Below are positions 10,658 to 22,235 of a stretch of DNA of 64,000 nucleotides, piece after piece. Made by a program: the position numbers and the translations under genes. The DNA is taken from positions 42,678,001 through 42,742,000 of the forward strand of contig NC_134106.1 in assembly GCF_040939455.1 (NCBI RefSeq), read 5' to 3'. The notes under the pieces were generated by a model. That model saw only the letters and a program-made list of their open reading frames with translations. It was not told the origin of the DNA and made no database searches. Position 1 is the stretch's first letter. Each line of letters opens with the position of its first letter. Source of the DNA: Microcebus murinus (taxonomy: Eukaryota; Chordata; Mammalia; Primates; Cheirogaleidae).

Positions 10658-12049
10658 TATCTGATTCATCCTCTCCTCCAAATTTCTCCCATAAACATTT
10701 GATTTCTATGAGTTCAAGTGCCTCACTTTTATACACTGTGTATACTTTCAAGCCAAGAGAGATTGTGAAATGTTATCAATTACAATACATGCTCCAAATT
10801 CAGAGCCATTTAAATGCAAAAAAGAATATTTTTAAAAATATTGATTTAATAGTCTAATATAATGTGGGAAGAACAAAGCTAAGATCACGAATTTGGGCAT
10901 ATCTTAACCCAAAGCCTTTAATTTAGTAAAAATTATATACCTTTTGTGTACAACATCTTTGGAAATATGTTTATATTGTGGAATGGCTAAATTGAGCTAA
11001 TAAACAGTACACATGTATCTTAAAATTAATGAAGTACACCATAATGGTAAGGTAAATGCAATCATTACTACAAGAATCCAGAGGAGAAAATGCAGCCATG
11101 GTGGGCCACAGCACTCAGGTGAGGCTCCACAGGGAAAGGAAGAGGAAGGAAAAAGTTGGAAAGCATTGAAGCAGATAAAACACAGAGAATTAGTGAAGGA
11201 GGGCAGTTGAGTAAGCTATGGTGTGATTGGCAAAGAGGGTTAATAAAAAGGTTTTGAAGGAAATTTGGAGCTAGAAGAAAAGCCTTCCAGAAAAAGAATT
11301 ATGCTATAAAGACCTCTTATCAGGTAAACGCTATACTTATACAAGACCTTCTTAGGAAAAGAGAGAGAGAAAGGATTCATGCTTCTCTACATATCTTTCT
11401 AATGAATAAAAAGGAACTGAAAGACAACGATCATTATTCATACAGCTTATACCAGGAGCTATGCATTTAAAATGGTGCTTCACTGATGCTCTTTCAATTA
11501 TCCCTCACAATAGCCTACGTGGCACACATCATGTAGATGCTATTGTGTCCTCTGCCTGGCTCTTGAGTCAGCTAGATGATCTCCATGTTTGGCTTCCCAG
11601 CTTTGTGTTGGAAAAGTGCAGTATCAATAATCTGAATGTCAGCTGCAACCTACTTATATAATGACACATCTCTGGTACCTAAAATTGATTTATGCTGGTT
11701 TCTTTTCATCCTCCTACTTCACCCTCTCAAATCACACTGAGTGGTGCAGTCAGGGGAGAGCAACGCAGACAAATCTTTTGAGAATCTCCAACTGGAACAG
11801 AGGAGGCAAAAGCTTTTCCTCTGCAACTAGTGAAAGAAACTAGCTGGAAATGGAAGACCAAAAGGATTATATGCAGACAAAGCAAGATTTGTCACAGGAA
11901 TAGAAATTCATTTAGTTTTTGGTGCTATACTTTGGATCTTTCCTAGTTTTATAAAGATCTTGGTGTCTTACACTCTTGTGATTAGGTGGCTACTCCAGGA
12001 TTACTCAAGGCTAAATAGAGATCTTCTCAGTTCACTCTTAAAATTTCAG
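10658..12049. other. Mostly unassigned DNA with a possible MIR scrap near 11440-11540
   Basis: No gene recognised. Around 11440-11540 the text 'ataccaggagctatgcattt' and 'aattatccctcacaatagcc' resembles an antisense MIR, but it is too short and diverged to name with confidence. Short frames at 11013-11210, 11461-11661 and 11661-11843 have no family features. Confidence 0.4.
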
Positions 12050-12168
12050 GTCAATGCGACACTTAATAGATGGAATAAAATGACCTCGTCACATTCACCC
12101 AGCTAGTGGTAGAAGCCAAGGCTTGAAATCAGGTCTGTTTGATGCCAAACACCATGTTCTTTCCCATC
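12050..12168 (-). mobile_element. MIR SINE fragment, antisense
   Basis: The run 'cacccagctagtggtagaag' followed by 'aggcttgaaatcaggtctgt' and 'gatgccaaacaccatgttct' is the antisense MIR core and 3' part (consensus-like cacacagctagtaagtggcagagcc...). It is ancient and diverged. Confidence 0.75.
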
Positions 12169-12171
12169 CAC

Positions 12172-12357
12172 TAGCACTATCCACTAGAACTTCCTTCACC
12201 ATGCAATCTGATAGCCACAAGCTAGATGTAGCTACTGAGCACATGAAATGTGGACAACATAAAAAGAAACAGAATTTTTAATTTTATTCCATTGTAATTA
12301 ATTTATACTTAAAATTAAATAGCCACATATGATCAGTGGCTACCATATTGGACAACA
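12172..12357. mobile_element. Short hAT-type MITE with inverted ends
   Basis: Left end 'actatccactagaact' and right end 'gctaccatattggacaac' are related to the inverted 'ctgtccaat' termini of hAT-Charlie MITEs. Internal blocks 'gatagccacaagctagatgt' and 'aatagccacatatgatcagt' are mirrored about an AT-rich centre. The family is recognised by pattern, but the precise MER name is uncertain. Confidence 0.65.
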
Positions 12358-14278
12358 TATGCACTCTCTCAACTATAATTGAGTTTCTAATTTCTGATAG
12401 ATATTGTACTAGCCATTTTCTGCTGGATATTGCATAAGCTAGTTTTCTCAAGAAAACATCTGTAATAATTCTGATATACATATGCGATATATTGTCGTAT
12501 TTAGCAATAATATATTGATATATTTTTATCAATATAGTGATAAAAATCAATTAGATTAATTATAAAATATATAATTATTTCACTTATATATTACAAATGC
12601 TTAAAGGTATAATGGTTGTCAGAGTGATAAAGAAAAGATTGTAAATTAGGATTATCAGATTCTAAATCTTTGGCTCTTGGAAACACCCAGTATAAGTATA
12701 TAGGATTATATAGGATTCCACACTAAAGGAGTAACAAGAATTCATTTAATTTATTCTTCTTATTTGAAATATCTTCAGCTTAAACACTACTGTAAGCTTC
12801 ACATATAGCTTCTTGCTTTGCTTTGGTAGTGGCTTATCTGATAAGATTACTTTTCTGTACTGGAGAAAGTTAACATTTTAAGACTACAATGACACAAACT
12901 CACTCAGCCTCCTTTGAAATAAAATGGAGTTTTATAAAAATGAAATGTTTCTGCTCGTTGAACAGAAAGCAGCACACAGTGTATGTAGAATAAATTCTAC
13001 AAATGATTATAAAATTACAACATTGGAGATAAAAAGAGCAATTGCATATCAGGGTCAAAGAGTAAGCCAACAAAATGATTTTCAGCAAATTACAAATAAT
13101 ACTATTAGAAGGAAGGGAGGGTGGTTGGTGGCCAGGAATTGATATCAATGGTCAAAGGTAAAACTGAGATTAGGTTTGAGAAACAGTGGCTACCGCCACA
13201 CCCTAGAGCAAAAATCTGTACAAGTGTCCATTATATTGTTTCATCTGCATTCATAAATACCAATTGTTTTTATGTTGAACTAAAACCCAGAGATGCATCA
13301 GCAGCCTTAACAAGGGAGACAGTCCAAGTATGATGTGAAGAATTCGAATTTTAAAAACTTCCGTAGAATGAAAAGCCAGCTAAAGAAAATGCAGTGTGTC
13401 TGTGTGTAGATGTAACAAATGGAAATTTATCAGGTGTGGTATGTAAGAGACCATTTGAGTTTCTCAAAGGCCTCATTATCACTGAAGCAAAAAAGGTAGG
13501 TTGACAGAGCAAATGGTTTGCTTCACCTAATAAAATAGTATTCATTCACCTTGATAGATCCTCATCACTTCCTGCTGTACCCATTTCAGGGTCATTCCAC
13601 ATAAGAGAAGCTCAGACTTGTTACTGTAATATAAAGTGCATTGCTAGCAAAATGTCATTCCTTATATTCACGGATGACTTCAGCAAAGACCTGGAACCAT
13701 TTGATAGAGCAACTGAAACCAAAAATGTTTGGTTTACAAATACAGAGTAATTCACATAAAATCTGAATCTGAAAGCTTTAGGAAAAATGTGTGAAAAATA
13801 AAACTCAGTAACCCATCATTATGCTTTCATGGGTGTTGTCAAATCAATTTTGTTTTTCAGACTAAAGAAATAGTTGAGAAATGTGGCTAATATAAGACAT
13901 CTTTCCATTTTTGCTGGGTAGATTTACCTGCTTCTAGATAAGAAACCATATATTGGAACATGAATGGGATTTTGGAGCAAAAAAATAAAAGGACAGCAAG
14001 GTAGATTATACACAGATTAGTCAAACTATTTGTTAGTACAAGTTATAACCAAAGTATAAGAGATTTATAACTCTCTTAATCTTTGAAGTTGCTATATATA
14101 TTAATTATAATGCATTCCTATTCTGATTCTCACCATTGTAAAATTTATCCTCTAAGGATTTAAATAGTTAATTAACCAAGAGCTTGTATCCCAAATATAT
14201 ACTCTTAGAGATTACATACTGAAAATCACCAGCAGTTTTTGGTTATATTAAATCACCTTACATAACATACAAACATAC
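12358..14278. other. Unassigned AT-rich DNA
   Basis: No gene, RNA or secure repeat recognised. Overlapping short frames on both strands near 12900-13330 do not resemble known proteins. Confidence 0.4.
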
Positions 14279-14374
14279 TCTCACACACACACACACACGA
14301 TAGATAGATGCAGATGTAGATATACTTATATAGATAGATATGTCTATATCTATATCTGTCTATCTATCTATATA
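14279..14374. repeat. Compound microsatellite: (CA)n with GATA/TATC tracts
   Basis: CA repeats (14279-14298) are followed by GATAGATAGATG and ATAGATAGATAT units, then TATCTATATCTGTCTATCTATC. The GATA-type half and the later TATC-type half are complementary, so the tract can also form a hairpin. Confidence 0.85.
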
Positions 14375-15604
14375 TTTGCTGACTAAATTCTAGGTGAAAA
14401 TGGCATACATGATATTTTTGACATATCATCAATAGACAATGACTTGCCAATATTGAAAGAAAATTGAGACTTGCTTTTACGGATCATTTAATTCAAAGTT
14501 AAGTCATCTAGATATTCATAATAATTGACTACATTCCCAAGATTTGGTAGGTGAAAAGTATTCAAATATTCATCTGACAGATTAAAAATACCAAGGAATA
14601 AAAGATGTAATATAGTTCTGTCCTCATAAGAATGGAGAAAAGATTCATCAGGATGTATGATTATAGGAGAATAAACTACACCTATTGATCACATATTGTT
14701 TAGTATGGTAAAAAAAAAAAAAGAAGCTCTGGATTAAGCATTGATTTATGCCTCTTGATTTCATTACATTTCAGAAGGAAATGATTAAGTAATAGCAGAT
14801 GTACCAAATGGCATAAAAGACAGGAACCTGTAGTGTAACAATTTTCTCTATCGTTAGTAATATATAAATATTAATGAGATCATATTAACAAGAATAACAG
14901 AAATATGGATATTTCTGACTTGCATGCCTCAATTGTTCACGCAGGACCTTAGTCTACTGTGAGAAGAAATGTCAGTGCTTTGGGAGAGCAACACGCAAAG
15001 TCTCACATGTGCTCACAAACAACCCCCATTACCACTCTGGGAGCTGTTTATGCCAGTTTGCCATTCCCTTGTCCAGCTAACAAACTGAAGAAAGCTACTG
15101 AATCTTCTATTAAACCTTGTTATTTTCCATATCATAGGATAGAAAGGCATCTTTCTATTCTAAATGAATTTACTTATTTATTTTAACCAAAATAAACTTA
15201 ATAAATTAAAATTAATTAATAAATTTTATGATTTATTTTAACTAAGGTAAAAGATCTATAAATAATTTGAAGGTCTTCGCTTTTAACTGAGGATCACCAG
15301 AGAAATGATAACATTTTTTACATAATTTCAGTAAAATCATAAGAGTGAAGAGGTAATGGGAATCAAGGCCATTAACTTAATACTCTTCATGAGATTCAAG
15401 ATGGACAAAGATGTGATGTGGCTTTGATTACTAAATAATTTTAAAATGTAGTATTTCCCCACATTCAAACATATTATATCCTTAAAATATTTCTCTTTAT
15501 TTCTTAGTCAAGAACACAGTTTAATGGTTGAGATCAAGTTCAAGATGGCTAAGTCAATCCGTCACTTTAAAGTGGGTACAAATGACTGCTTAAAAGACAG
15601 AGGA
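14375..15604. other. Unassigned AT-rich DNA
   Basis: No recognised gene or repeat family. A 75-residue frame at 14959-15186 is unsupported. Confidence 0.4.
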
Positions 15605-15770
15605 GACTAAATATTTCATTCATCAAATATTGATTAGAGTTTTACCATGAGCAAGAATATCTGCTGTGTATTTTGGGATAACAGTAAAAAATCGGTCTTG
15701 GACCCTACACTTTAAAATTGTATAATCTGATAGGAAACATAAGATATGATCAAAATAAGTTGTTGTAAAG
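15605..15770 (-). mobile_element. L2 fragment, antisense
   Basis: The order 'catcaaatattgattagagt', 'accatgagcaagaatatctg', 'tggaccctacactttaaaat' mirrors the complement of the L2 3' end (attcaacaaatatttattga... gagcttacattctag). Diverged. Confidence 0.5.
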
Positions 15771-15789
15771 TGATGCCCTTTGAACTGGA

Positions 15790-16040
15790 CCTATATTTAC
15801 ATTATAGCAATAATAGCAAATAGTGTTTACTGTTTGCAAGGTATTCTCTTATGATATTTTTTATTTATTAACTGACTTAATCCTAATAAAACCAAGTTAG
15901 GTAGGTATTATTTTAATCCTCATCTTACACTTCACTAAAGGTTGAGAAATTTTTAAGTTCACAGAGCTGAATAATATTAGAGACAGATTTGAATCAACAC
16001 AGACTAGCTTCAAAGCTTTTATTATTAACCACTAATTTAT
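15790..16040 (-). mobile_element. MIR SINE, antisense
   Basis: Follows the antisense MIR order: a short head, 'taatcctaataaaaccaagt', 'taggtaggtattattttaat', 'aggttgagaaatttttaagt', 'cacagagctgaataatatta' and 'gatttgaatcaacacagact'. It spans most of the element with many substitutions. Confidence 0.7.
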
Positions 16041-16685
16041 AGTTTATATAGTAAGAAGGAGAAAAGATCCAGATTAAGGAATTAAAATTAGCACAGAAAT
16101 TTATAATTATATGTGGTATACAAGAAACAATAAGTTATTGGTCTTTATATATATATTGGTCTTTATTGGACAAAAATATAAAAAGAATATGTTGAAATTA
16201 TTTAATAGGGTTAAAATAAGACTTTCTTGAATAAAAACTTCAGGATGTTGCATTCTTTTTTAACATGGTAAGATAAATACATTTTTTGAGAAAGAAAATG
16301 GTGAGATCTGACATATGCATTCAGAAGATAAAATTCATAGTGATGTTTAAGGTGGGTTGGGTGGGGGTGTTATCTGAAAGAAGTGAGACCAGTTAAAAGG
16401 CCTTTTTTTATATAGCAGTCTAGGAAAGCTGCAAGACCTAAACAATGAGACTTAGAGAAAAGTCTGAATATGACAAGAATTGCAGGGCTAGAATTGATGG
16501 TCACTATCAACTGACTATCTGTAGCAAGTATCAGAAACAAGAGTCATAAATAAATCTATGGTTTTCAGTTTAAATAATGGGAAATGCAAGATATTGAGAG
16601 CTCAAAAGAGTAAACTTGGAGGTAATGTGATGTGTTCAGCTTTAAAAGTATTTGGCATGAAGCGGTCATAAATGCTTCAATAGTA
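16041..16685. other. Unassigned AT-rich DNA
   Basis: Nothing recognisable apart from short A/T-rich tracts. No open frame worth naming. Confidence 0.4.
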
Positions 16686-17097
16686 CAATAGTCCCACCTT
16701 ATCTATGATTTCTCTAGTAGCTGTGGTTTCAGCTACCTGAGGTCAACCACGGTCTGAAAATAGGTGAGTATGGTATAATAAGGTATTTTGAGGGAAAGAG
16801 AGCAAGTGAGAGAGAGAGAGAGAGATCACATTCATATAACTTTTATTACAGTATATTGTTATAATTGTTTTATTTTATTAATAGTTATTTTTGTTAATTT
16901 CTTGCCATTCCAAATTAATAGTTATTTTTGTTAATTTCTTGCCATTCCAAATTTATAAATTAATCTTTATTATATGTATGTGTGTACAGGAAAATCATAG
17001 TATATATAGGGTTCAGCACTATCTGTGGTTTCAGGCATCCACTGGGGGTCTTGGAACATACCCTCTTTGGATAAGGGGAGACTACTGTAGTGGTCAG
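16686..17097 (+). mobile_element. MER2/Tigger2-type MITE with TA duplication
   Basis: Left end caatagtcccaccttatc and right end ggataaggggagactactg are inverted repeats typical of the MER2/Tigger2 group. TA dinucleotides flank them at 16684-16685 and 17098-17099. Internal landmarks include 'gtggtttcagctacctgagg', 'gtcaaccacggtctgaaaat' and 'ggcatccactgggggtcttg'. It carries no transposase. The overlapping 105-residue frame at 16891-17208 is an accident of the element. Confidence 0.88.
16878..16951. repeat. 37-bp tandem duplication inside the MER2-type copy
   Basis: A unit beginning ttaatagttatttttgttaa starts at 16878 and repeats at 16915 with no visible difference over 37 bp. Near identity suggests a recent local duplication within a much older transposon. 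Confidence 0.9.
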
Positions 17098-17348
17098 AAA
17101 ATAGAAATATGGTCCTGGAACTCAAGTTTGAAACTAATATTGAGGATAATTTGTTTGGCTATATCCATAGGAAATAGTGATATTGTACAAAGAGAGAATA
17201 TAAAGTAAGAAGATTAAAGAAGAGATGACTAGGATTAAGGAAAAGTAAACAGATGAGAAAAGTCAATGAAATAGGCAGAAAATCAAGATGATTCTGTCGA
17301 GGTAAAGGGAAAGTTTTCTCTGCCCTCTGAAGGTTCACTGACATAAAC

Positions 17349-17926
17349 TGACAATAGACAGATTACAGAAAAAAAAGCACACAAATTTATTAATGTGCAA
17401 GTGTGCATGTAAGCCATACAAAATACGAGACTCAAAGAGAGGCCAGATGGCTAAAGTTTAAATATCACCCTCTTCATAGGGTAGAGGGAGATGTGGAATA
17501 TGGACAATTTTGAGGGGTAACAAATGATTTTCACAGGAACTAAATGGGCCTCAAAAAACAGCCAACAGTTTGTAAATTACTCTCTTTGGAAACTAAATGG
17601 GACCTGAAGAACAGACAATCGCTTGTGGCAAAGTCTGTCTAAATGTGGTGCCATTACTCAGCCTTCATTCTTACAGTATAAATTTAATTCTCTCTGTTTA
17701 ATAAAAATTCAGGGAGGAGATCAAAAGCAATTGTGTTTCTTTTGAAGAACTTCCAATAAGGAAATTTCAGAGAAAGTGCCGCCCTGTGCTTGGGGAGTGA
17801 AGCACGAGAAGCTCAGAAAGTCTTTGGTTCTCAGGCTGCTTCTAAAACCTTTTCATTTTCTTTATTTCAAAGTGCTCAGCATGCTGGCATTCCATACTTT
17901 GGGATGTTGTTTGCTGAGCCCCAACA
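17349..17926 (-). mobile_element. Solo LTR, ERV family not determined, antisense
   Basis: The segment begins tgacaatagacag and ends gccccaaca, giving TG...CA termini on the minus strand, 578 bp long. A complement of AATAAA lies at 17386-17391, about 40 bp from the presumed 3' end. The minus-strand 5' end (tgttggggctcagc) resembles the start of MER21/MER74-type LTRs. No matching target duplication is visible and no internal viral sequence adjoins it. Confidence 0.55.
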
Positions 17927-18167
17927 ATATGATAAGTAATATAGACAATACTGAATTTTATCGGGAAATCACACATTTACTAATTATAAGGGCGTCATAT
18001 TCATAGAAAGTCAATGACAGATTTTAGTAGCATACAAGTGAAAGTGAATGGGTTGCAAAGGACATGGTAGTGAATGAGAGGTCCATACATGGTAGTAGAA
18101 AAATTGATGGTAGAACAATTCTTCAATGATTTTGGTAACTAAGAAAAGAGAGATTGGATGCTGTTTT
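17927..18167. other. Unassigned spacer between two LTRs
   Basis: A 240-bp stretch between two same-orientation solo LTRs. It has no recognisable retroviral gene sequence, so the LTRs do not bracket a provirus. Confidence 0.4.
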
Positions 18168-18749
18168 TGTCAGGTTTTAGTTTCAAAACTGTTGGTTCTT
18201 GGCACACTCATGGCCGAAGAATGACCAGATGCACCAAGGTTAGGCAAGCATAAAAATGAAGTTTATTGGGGGAGAGAAAGATAGGATTACAGGGCAAGCG
18301 CAAGATATAGGTTTACAGAGCATGGTACATAAGCCACAGATGACTATTAAACACATTGTTTCAGCAAAGTCAGAGCCAAAGGAAGGGTGCAAAGAAAGAG
18401 GTTAGCTATGGTCCACACTTTATTTTATAGTGCCTGGACAGGGTCCTCCCTCTTGGTTAAGACGTCACCATAGAACCACTTTGGTTGGACAGTTGGGAGT
18501 CACATGACCTGAGCCTTAACTACACATGTGGGTTCTGGGTCACTTTCCGGACTTTATGGTGCCCATGCCCTTGGCCTGTGGGCTAGAGAGTCCTCTGCAT
18601 TCTTGGCTGGCACACCAAGTTCTGATTGGCAGATTTGTAGGGTTTTCCTCCCCCACCAGGTAGGGAGAATTAGGGGTGGGCAGGACCAAGATGGGTACAG
18701 TTTTGTTTTGTCCCAAGGAGATTTGGAATCCCTCATTATCTACCTAACA
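18168..18749 (-). mobile_element. Solo LTR of a class I-like ERV, antisense
   Basis: Minus-strand termini are TGTTAGG (at 18749) and CCTGACA (at 18168), giving 582 bp with TG...CA ends. A TTTT on both sides (18164-18167 and 18750-18753) could be a 4-bp target duplication but is low-complexity. On the minus strand I see a CCAATCAGA box near 18630, a TATA-like ctataaaata at 18430-18421 and a polyadenylation signal AATAAA at 18267-18262, in the U3-R-U5 order expected of an LTR. No gag, pol or env sequence adjoins it, so it is a recombined solo LTR. The short open frames inside it are not genes. Confidence 0.82.
18421..18430 (-). promoter_or_regulatory. TATA box of the solo LTR
   Basis: Reads ctataaaata on the minus strand, downstream of a CCAAT-type box and upstream of the LTR polyadenylation signal. 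Its position fits the U3 core promoter. Whether it is active is not knowable from sequence. Confidence 0.55.
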
Positions 18750-18879
18750 TTTTGATAACACTGGGGCAGATAAAGATTCATAGTAGTAATTGGTTAAAAT
18801 TTGAAGTTTACTTCACCCTGGGCATTAGTAGGAACTCAAATATTTTTGTAAGGGCAGCAAAACCCTGACATCAAAACCT

Positions 18880-19983
18880 GACTTGACATTATAAGAACTA
18901 ATTCACAGACAAACATCTCTCATGAATATGGACATAAAAATCCTTAGCAAAATATCAGCAAATGAAATTCATCAATATATAAGTGCATGGTGACCATGTG
19001 GGATTTATTCCAAGAATGCAAGTTTAGATTCACATTGGAAAATCAATCATAGAAAACCATAATGATCTTCTTAGTGGATGCAGACAAAGCATGTAAAAAT
19101 ATTTAGCACTCATGTGTGACAAAAACTCTCAGTGCAAATACAAGGGCACATTCTCAACCTGAGAAGGGCATAAAAATAAACCTAAAATTAATGCCATAAT
19201 TAATGATAAAATATTTTTCCCAGACTTCCCCTCATTTCAGGAGTAAGCCAAATATGTCTGTTCATATCATTTATATTTGACTTTGTATCTATATCATATC
19301 ATTTATATTTGACTTTGTATCTGAAGCCCAACCCAGTGCAATCAAGGCTCTCAAGAGAAATAAAAAGACAAAAAGTATGAAAGAAAGGAATAAAATTTCT
19401 TTAATTGCAGACCACATAAATTTTTACCCAGAAAATTCTAAGGAATCTTAAAAATAAGAACTAATAGGTGAAATTTTCAATTTCTCAAGGTGGAAAGTCA
19501 ATATTATAAAAAATCAATGACTGTTTATATACTAGTGGCAAATGATTAGAAAGTGAAAAAATTCAATTTAGAACAACCAATATGTTCATCAATAAAATAA
19601 TGAATAAAAAGTTGTAAAGTATTCACAAAATGTAATTCTATCAGGCACTAACAAAGAGTGAATTACTGATACACACAACCTGGATTAATCTCAAAAACAT
19701 GTTGAGTGAAAGAAGTAAAAGCCTATGTACTATAAGATTCTATTTATATAATATAGGAAAACACCTATTTAAAAATCAAGATAAAAAATCAAGACATTGG
19801 AAGCCTAAGGGAGGTGATAAGTAATTGGAAGGGGAACATATGAACATTCTGTGGGTAGAGAAATACTCTATATCCTGAGGGTGGAGGGTCAGATAGATGT
19901 ACATAATTACTACAACTTTTCAACTGTATGCTTAAGATCTGTGCATTTCACTGTGCGCACATTTTATTTTAATAAATAAAAAA
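18880..19983 (+). mobile_element. Old L1, ORF2 reverse-transcriptase part to 3' UTR, sense
   Basis: Decayed L1 ORF2 text is recognisable: 'aaaatccttagcaaaatatc' then 'gcaaatgaaattcatcaata' (the NKILANRIQQ block), then 'tgggatttattccaagaatg' (the QVGFIPGMQG block). The 3' UTR follows, with 'caacctggattaatctcaaa' and 'gtgcatttcactgtgcgcac', ending in an A-rich tail near 19970-19983. Stops and indels run throughout. Confidence 0.8.
19264..19322. repeat. 32-bp tandem duplication inside the old L1
   Basis: The phrase atatcatttatatttgactt starts at 19264 and again at 19296. This is a local duplication within the L1 fragment. Confidence 0.85.
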
Positions 19984-20592
19984 GATTATAGGTCATCCTC
20001 CTGCAAAAACTGACTTAGAAAAGTAAATGAAAAAGCCAAAGAAATGTCATAACCAGAAGAATAAAAATTAGGTGAAATAAAAGAATTTTCCTTTGTCAAA
20101 AATAAATCAATGCTGATGAAATATATTTTCTTATTAAAATAAGAAGCATATGTAATGATTATGAGGCAACTCACACAAAATAAATTCTTGTTTTAAGTAG
20201 AAGAATTAAGGAAATATTTGACCAACAAACTTTGGTTATAAGAAGAGGAAATAATTTGTAAATTCCTAGCCTACTAATGATACTCATCCAGATCCTATAT
20301 GACTTGCAATAATCAAGAGCAGATGCTATTATATTAATATTCCCAGGTGACTAAACCTGTCACAGGTCACCAGTTTAACACAGTCAGTTTGGTATGTTGC
20401 TGGAGCAAACAGACATAGAAAAACTTAGAGATGGTAAGTAAATAAAATGTGGTTAAAACAGCAGAATATACACAAACCGTTGCTAGTTCCCTCTGCTTAT
20501 CTATATATTCCATAGGCAGAAAAAATGTTGTCCTAGGTAGATCTTTGATCCTTGGAGCCACAGGAGGGCAAACAAGTCTTGGTGCAGAGAGG
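19984..20592. other. Unassigned DNA
   Basis: No gene or repeat family recognised. The 118-residue frame starting at 20449 shows no domain and crosses a small tandem repeat. Confidence 0.4.
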
Positions 20593-20643
20593 AAGATTTC
20601 ACAAACAAGAATTAGATTTCACAAACAAGATTTCACAAACAAT
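20593..20643. repeat. Short tandem triplication, 'gatttcacaaacaa'
   Basis: The phrase gatttcacaaacaa occurs three times within 51 bp, with a variable spacer (gaatta in one case). It has the appearance of replication slippage. Confidence 0.85.
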
Positions 20644-21004
20644 TACCAGGACAGCTGTCATCAGAAGAGGATCACAGTCCTCTCTGAGAATAGATGCAGG
20701 TCAAAGAAGAATCACAGCCTAGCATGGCAAGAAGCAGCTAATTGTAAAATCTCTGACTCGCACAGATGCAGAGAACTGCATCAAGAAATCTACTGTGCTC
20801 TTTAACATGAAGAAAAAGTATGGCCTCAGACATTAGGTCGACCTAAAAATGAAGAAAAATGTACTTTGTAACCTTCAATGAAACGAAGATCACTGGGCCT
20901 ATGAAAATTACTACGTTTTCATAAGCCCTTTCACCTACATTTACAATGAACTCTCACATAATCATGGGTCAAATGAAGAGAAAGAGTGAAGAAGGGCATT
21001 TATT

Positions 21005-21083
21005 GAAACCTTAAAATCTGTACCCCCATAATATGCCGAAATAAATTAAAAAAATAAATAAAAATAAAAAATAAAAAAAAAAC
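21005..21083 (+). mobile_element. 5'-truncated lemur-type L1 3' end with A-rich tail
   Basis: The stretch 'ctgtacccccataatatgcc' followed by gaaataaattaaaaaaataa matches the L1 3' terminus also seen at 34100-34150 and, antisense, at 51130-51388. Only the last few tens of bases were copied. No clear target duplication was identified. Confidence 0.7.
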
Positions 21084-21489
21084 TTACCAAAGAATGTGTG
21101 CACACGTGCAGTCACACTTATGAACTGCATAATGAACTTACAGGGACAGAAAAATTCTACATGGGATGCTATCAAATTATGCACAACAGTATAATAAAAT
21201 AACCGACCAAACCAATTTAAGTGGCTATTTTCAAAATGCAAGAATAATTTAACAAAAGATGTTTTTTAAAAGATTTCATCAATCAATTTTCTCAATTTTC
21301 CATTAGTGTTTATTCTATAAAAGTCTTATAATGAAAAGTTAACACTAATATACTTCATTAATTATAAAGTATAGCATTGAATGTAAGTTTTTATAATTTT
21401 TAAAAATTTTGTAATATCATTACAATTTAATGTATGTATATCTGTATCATCTATCTATGGATCTCCCTATCTGTTCACTGTCTATTTGT
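21084..21489. other. Unassigned AT-rich DNA
   Basis: No recognisable gene or repeat. A 76-residue minus-strand frame at 21011-21241 starts within this stretch and runs into the L1 tail. It has no support. Confidence 0.4.
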
Positions 21490-21745
21490 CTCTGTGTTAC
21501 ATAGTAGTTGAAGAACTTAAACTGCAAAGCTAAATGGTCTGGGTTTGTTTCTCAGCTACTTTACTTAGTAGCTGTGAACTTAGGTAAGTTATTTAACCTT
21601 ATTGTGAATCAGGCTTCTCATTAGAAAATAAACAAAATAATAATGCCTTTATTATGGGGATTTCATGAGGATAAATGACCTAATATATGTACAATTCTTA
21701 AAACACATATATTGTTTAGCCTGGCACAAATATTGTTAATTCTAT
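21490..21745 (+). mobile_element. MIR SINE, sense, nearly full length
   Basis: Follows the MIR order: 'aatggtctgggtttgtttct', 'agctgtgaacttaggtaagt', 'tatttaaccttattgtgaat', 'aataataatgcctttattat', 'ggggatttcatgaggataaa', 'tagcctggcacaaatattgt'. It is an ancient mammalian tRNA-derived element with moderate divergence. Confidence 0.85.
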
Positions 21746-22235
21746 CATTATTACTGACACATTATGACTATATGTTAAATATTAATTAAAATTATAATAC
21801 ATAATAGTCATTATATATGCTCAGTTATTATATATGCTTCTGAAACATTATTCATAAAACTTTGATTACTTTTGGATGGAAACATTTTTAAAGTTTTTAT
21901 AACAACACATGTATATTTTTATAAAAGTTTCATTATCCTATCAAGAAGAGAAAGAAACTAATTTCAACCTTACTAATACTAAAGACAATTTAAATTACAT
22001 TGAAATATTGAAATGCCTTTTTTAGAATTTAGCAAATAGGAAATAATAATTTAAAAGATAAATCCCAGTGTTTAAAAGAGAGTAATAAGTGTTCTAATAT
22101 ATAGCTGTTGAAATTTTAAATTGATCCGAAAATCCTTGGAAAGCAAGTTAGGAATGATTGAATGGTTAGATTAACTGGGGCAGAATTTATGTCATTTTAA
22201 CATTGATAATTTCCTCCTACATATGGTATAGATAT
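21746..22235. other. Unassigned AT-rich DNA
   Basis: AT-rich sequence with no recognisable feature. Confidence 0.4.

Noticed and set aside
16891..17208. 105-residue frame over the MER2-type MITE
   Set aside because: It begins in the MITE and ends outside it. No homology is recognisable.
17349..18749. Two LTRs as a provirus
   Set aside because: The 240-bp gap contains no gag, pol or env text, and the two LTRs differ in sequence. They are separate solo LTRs.
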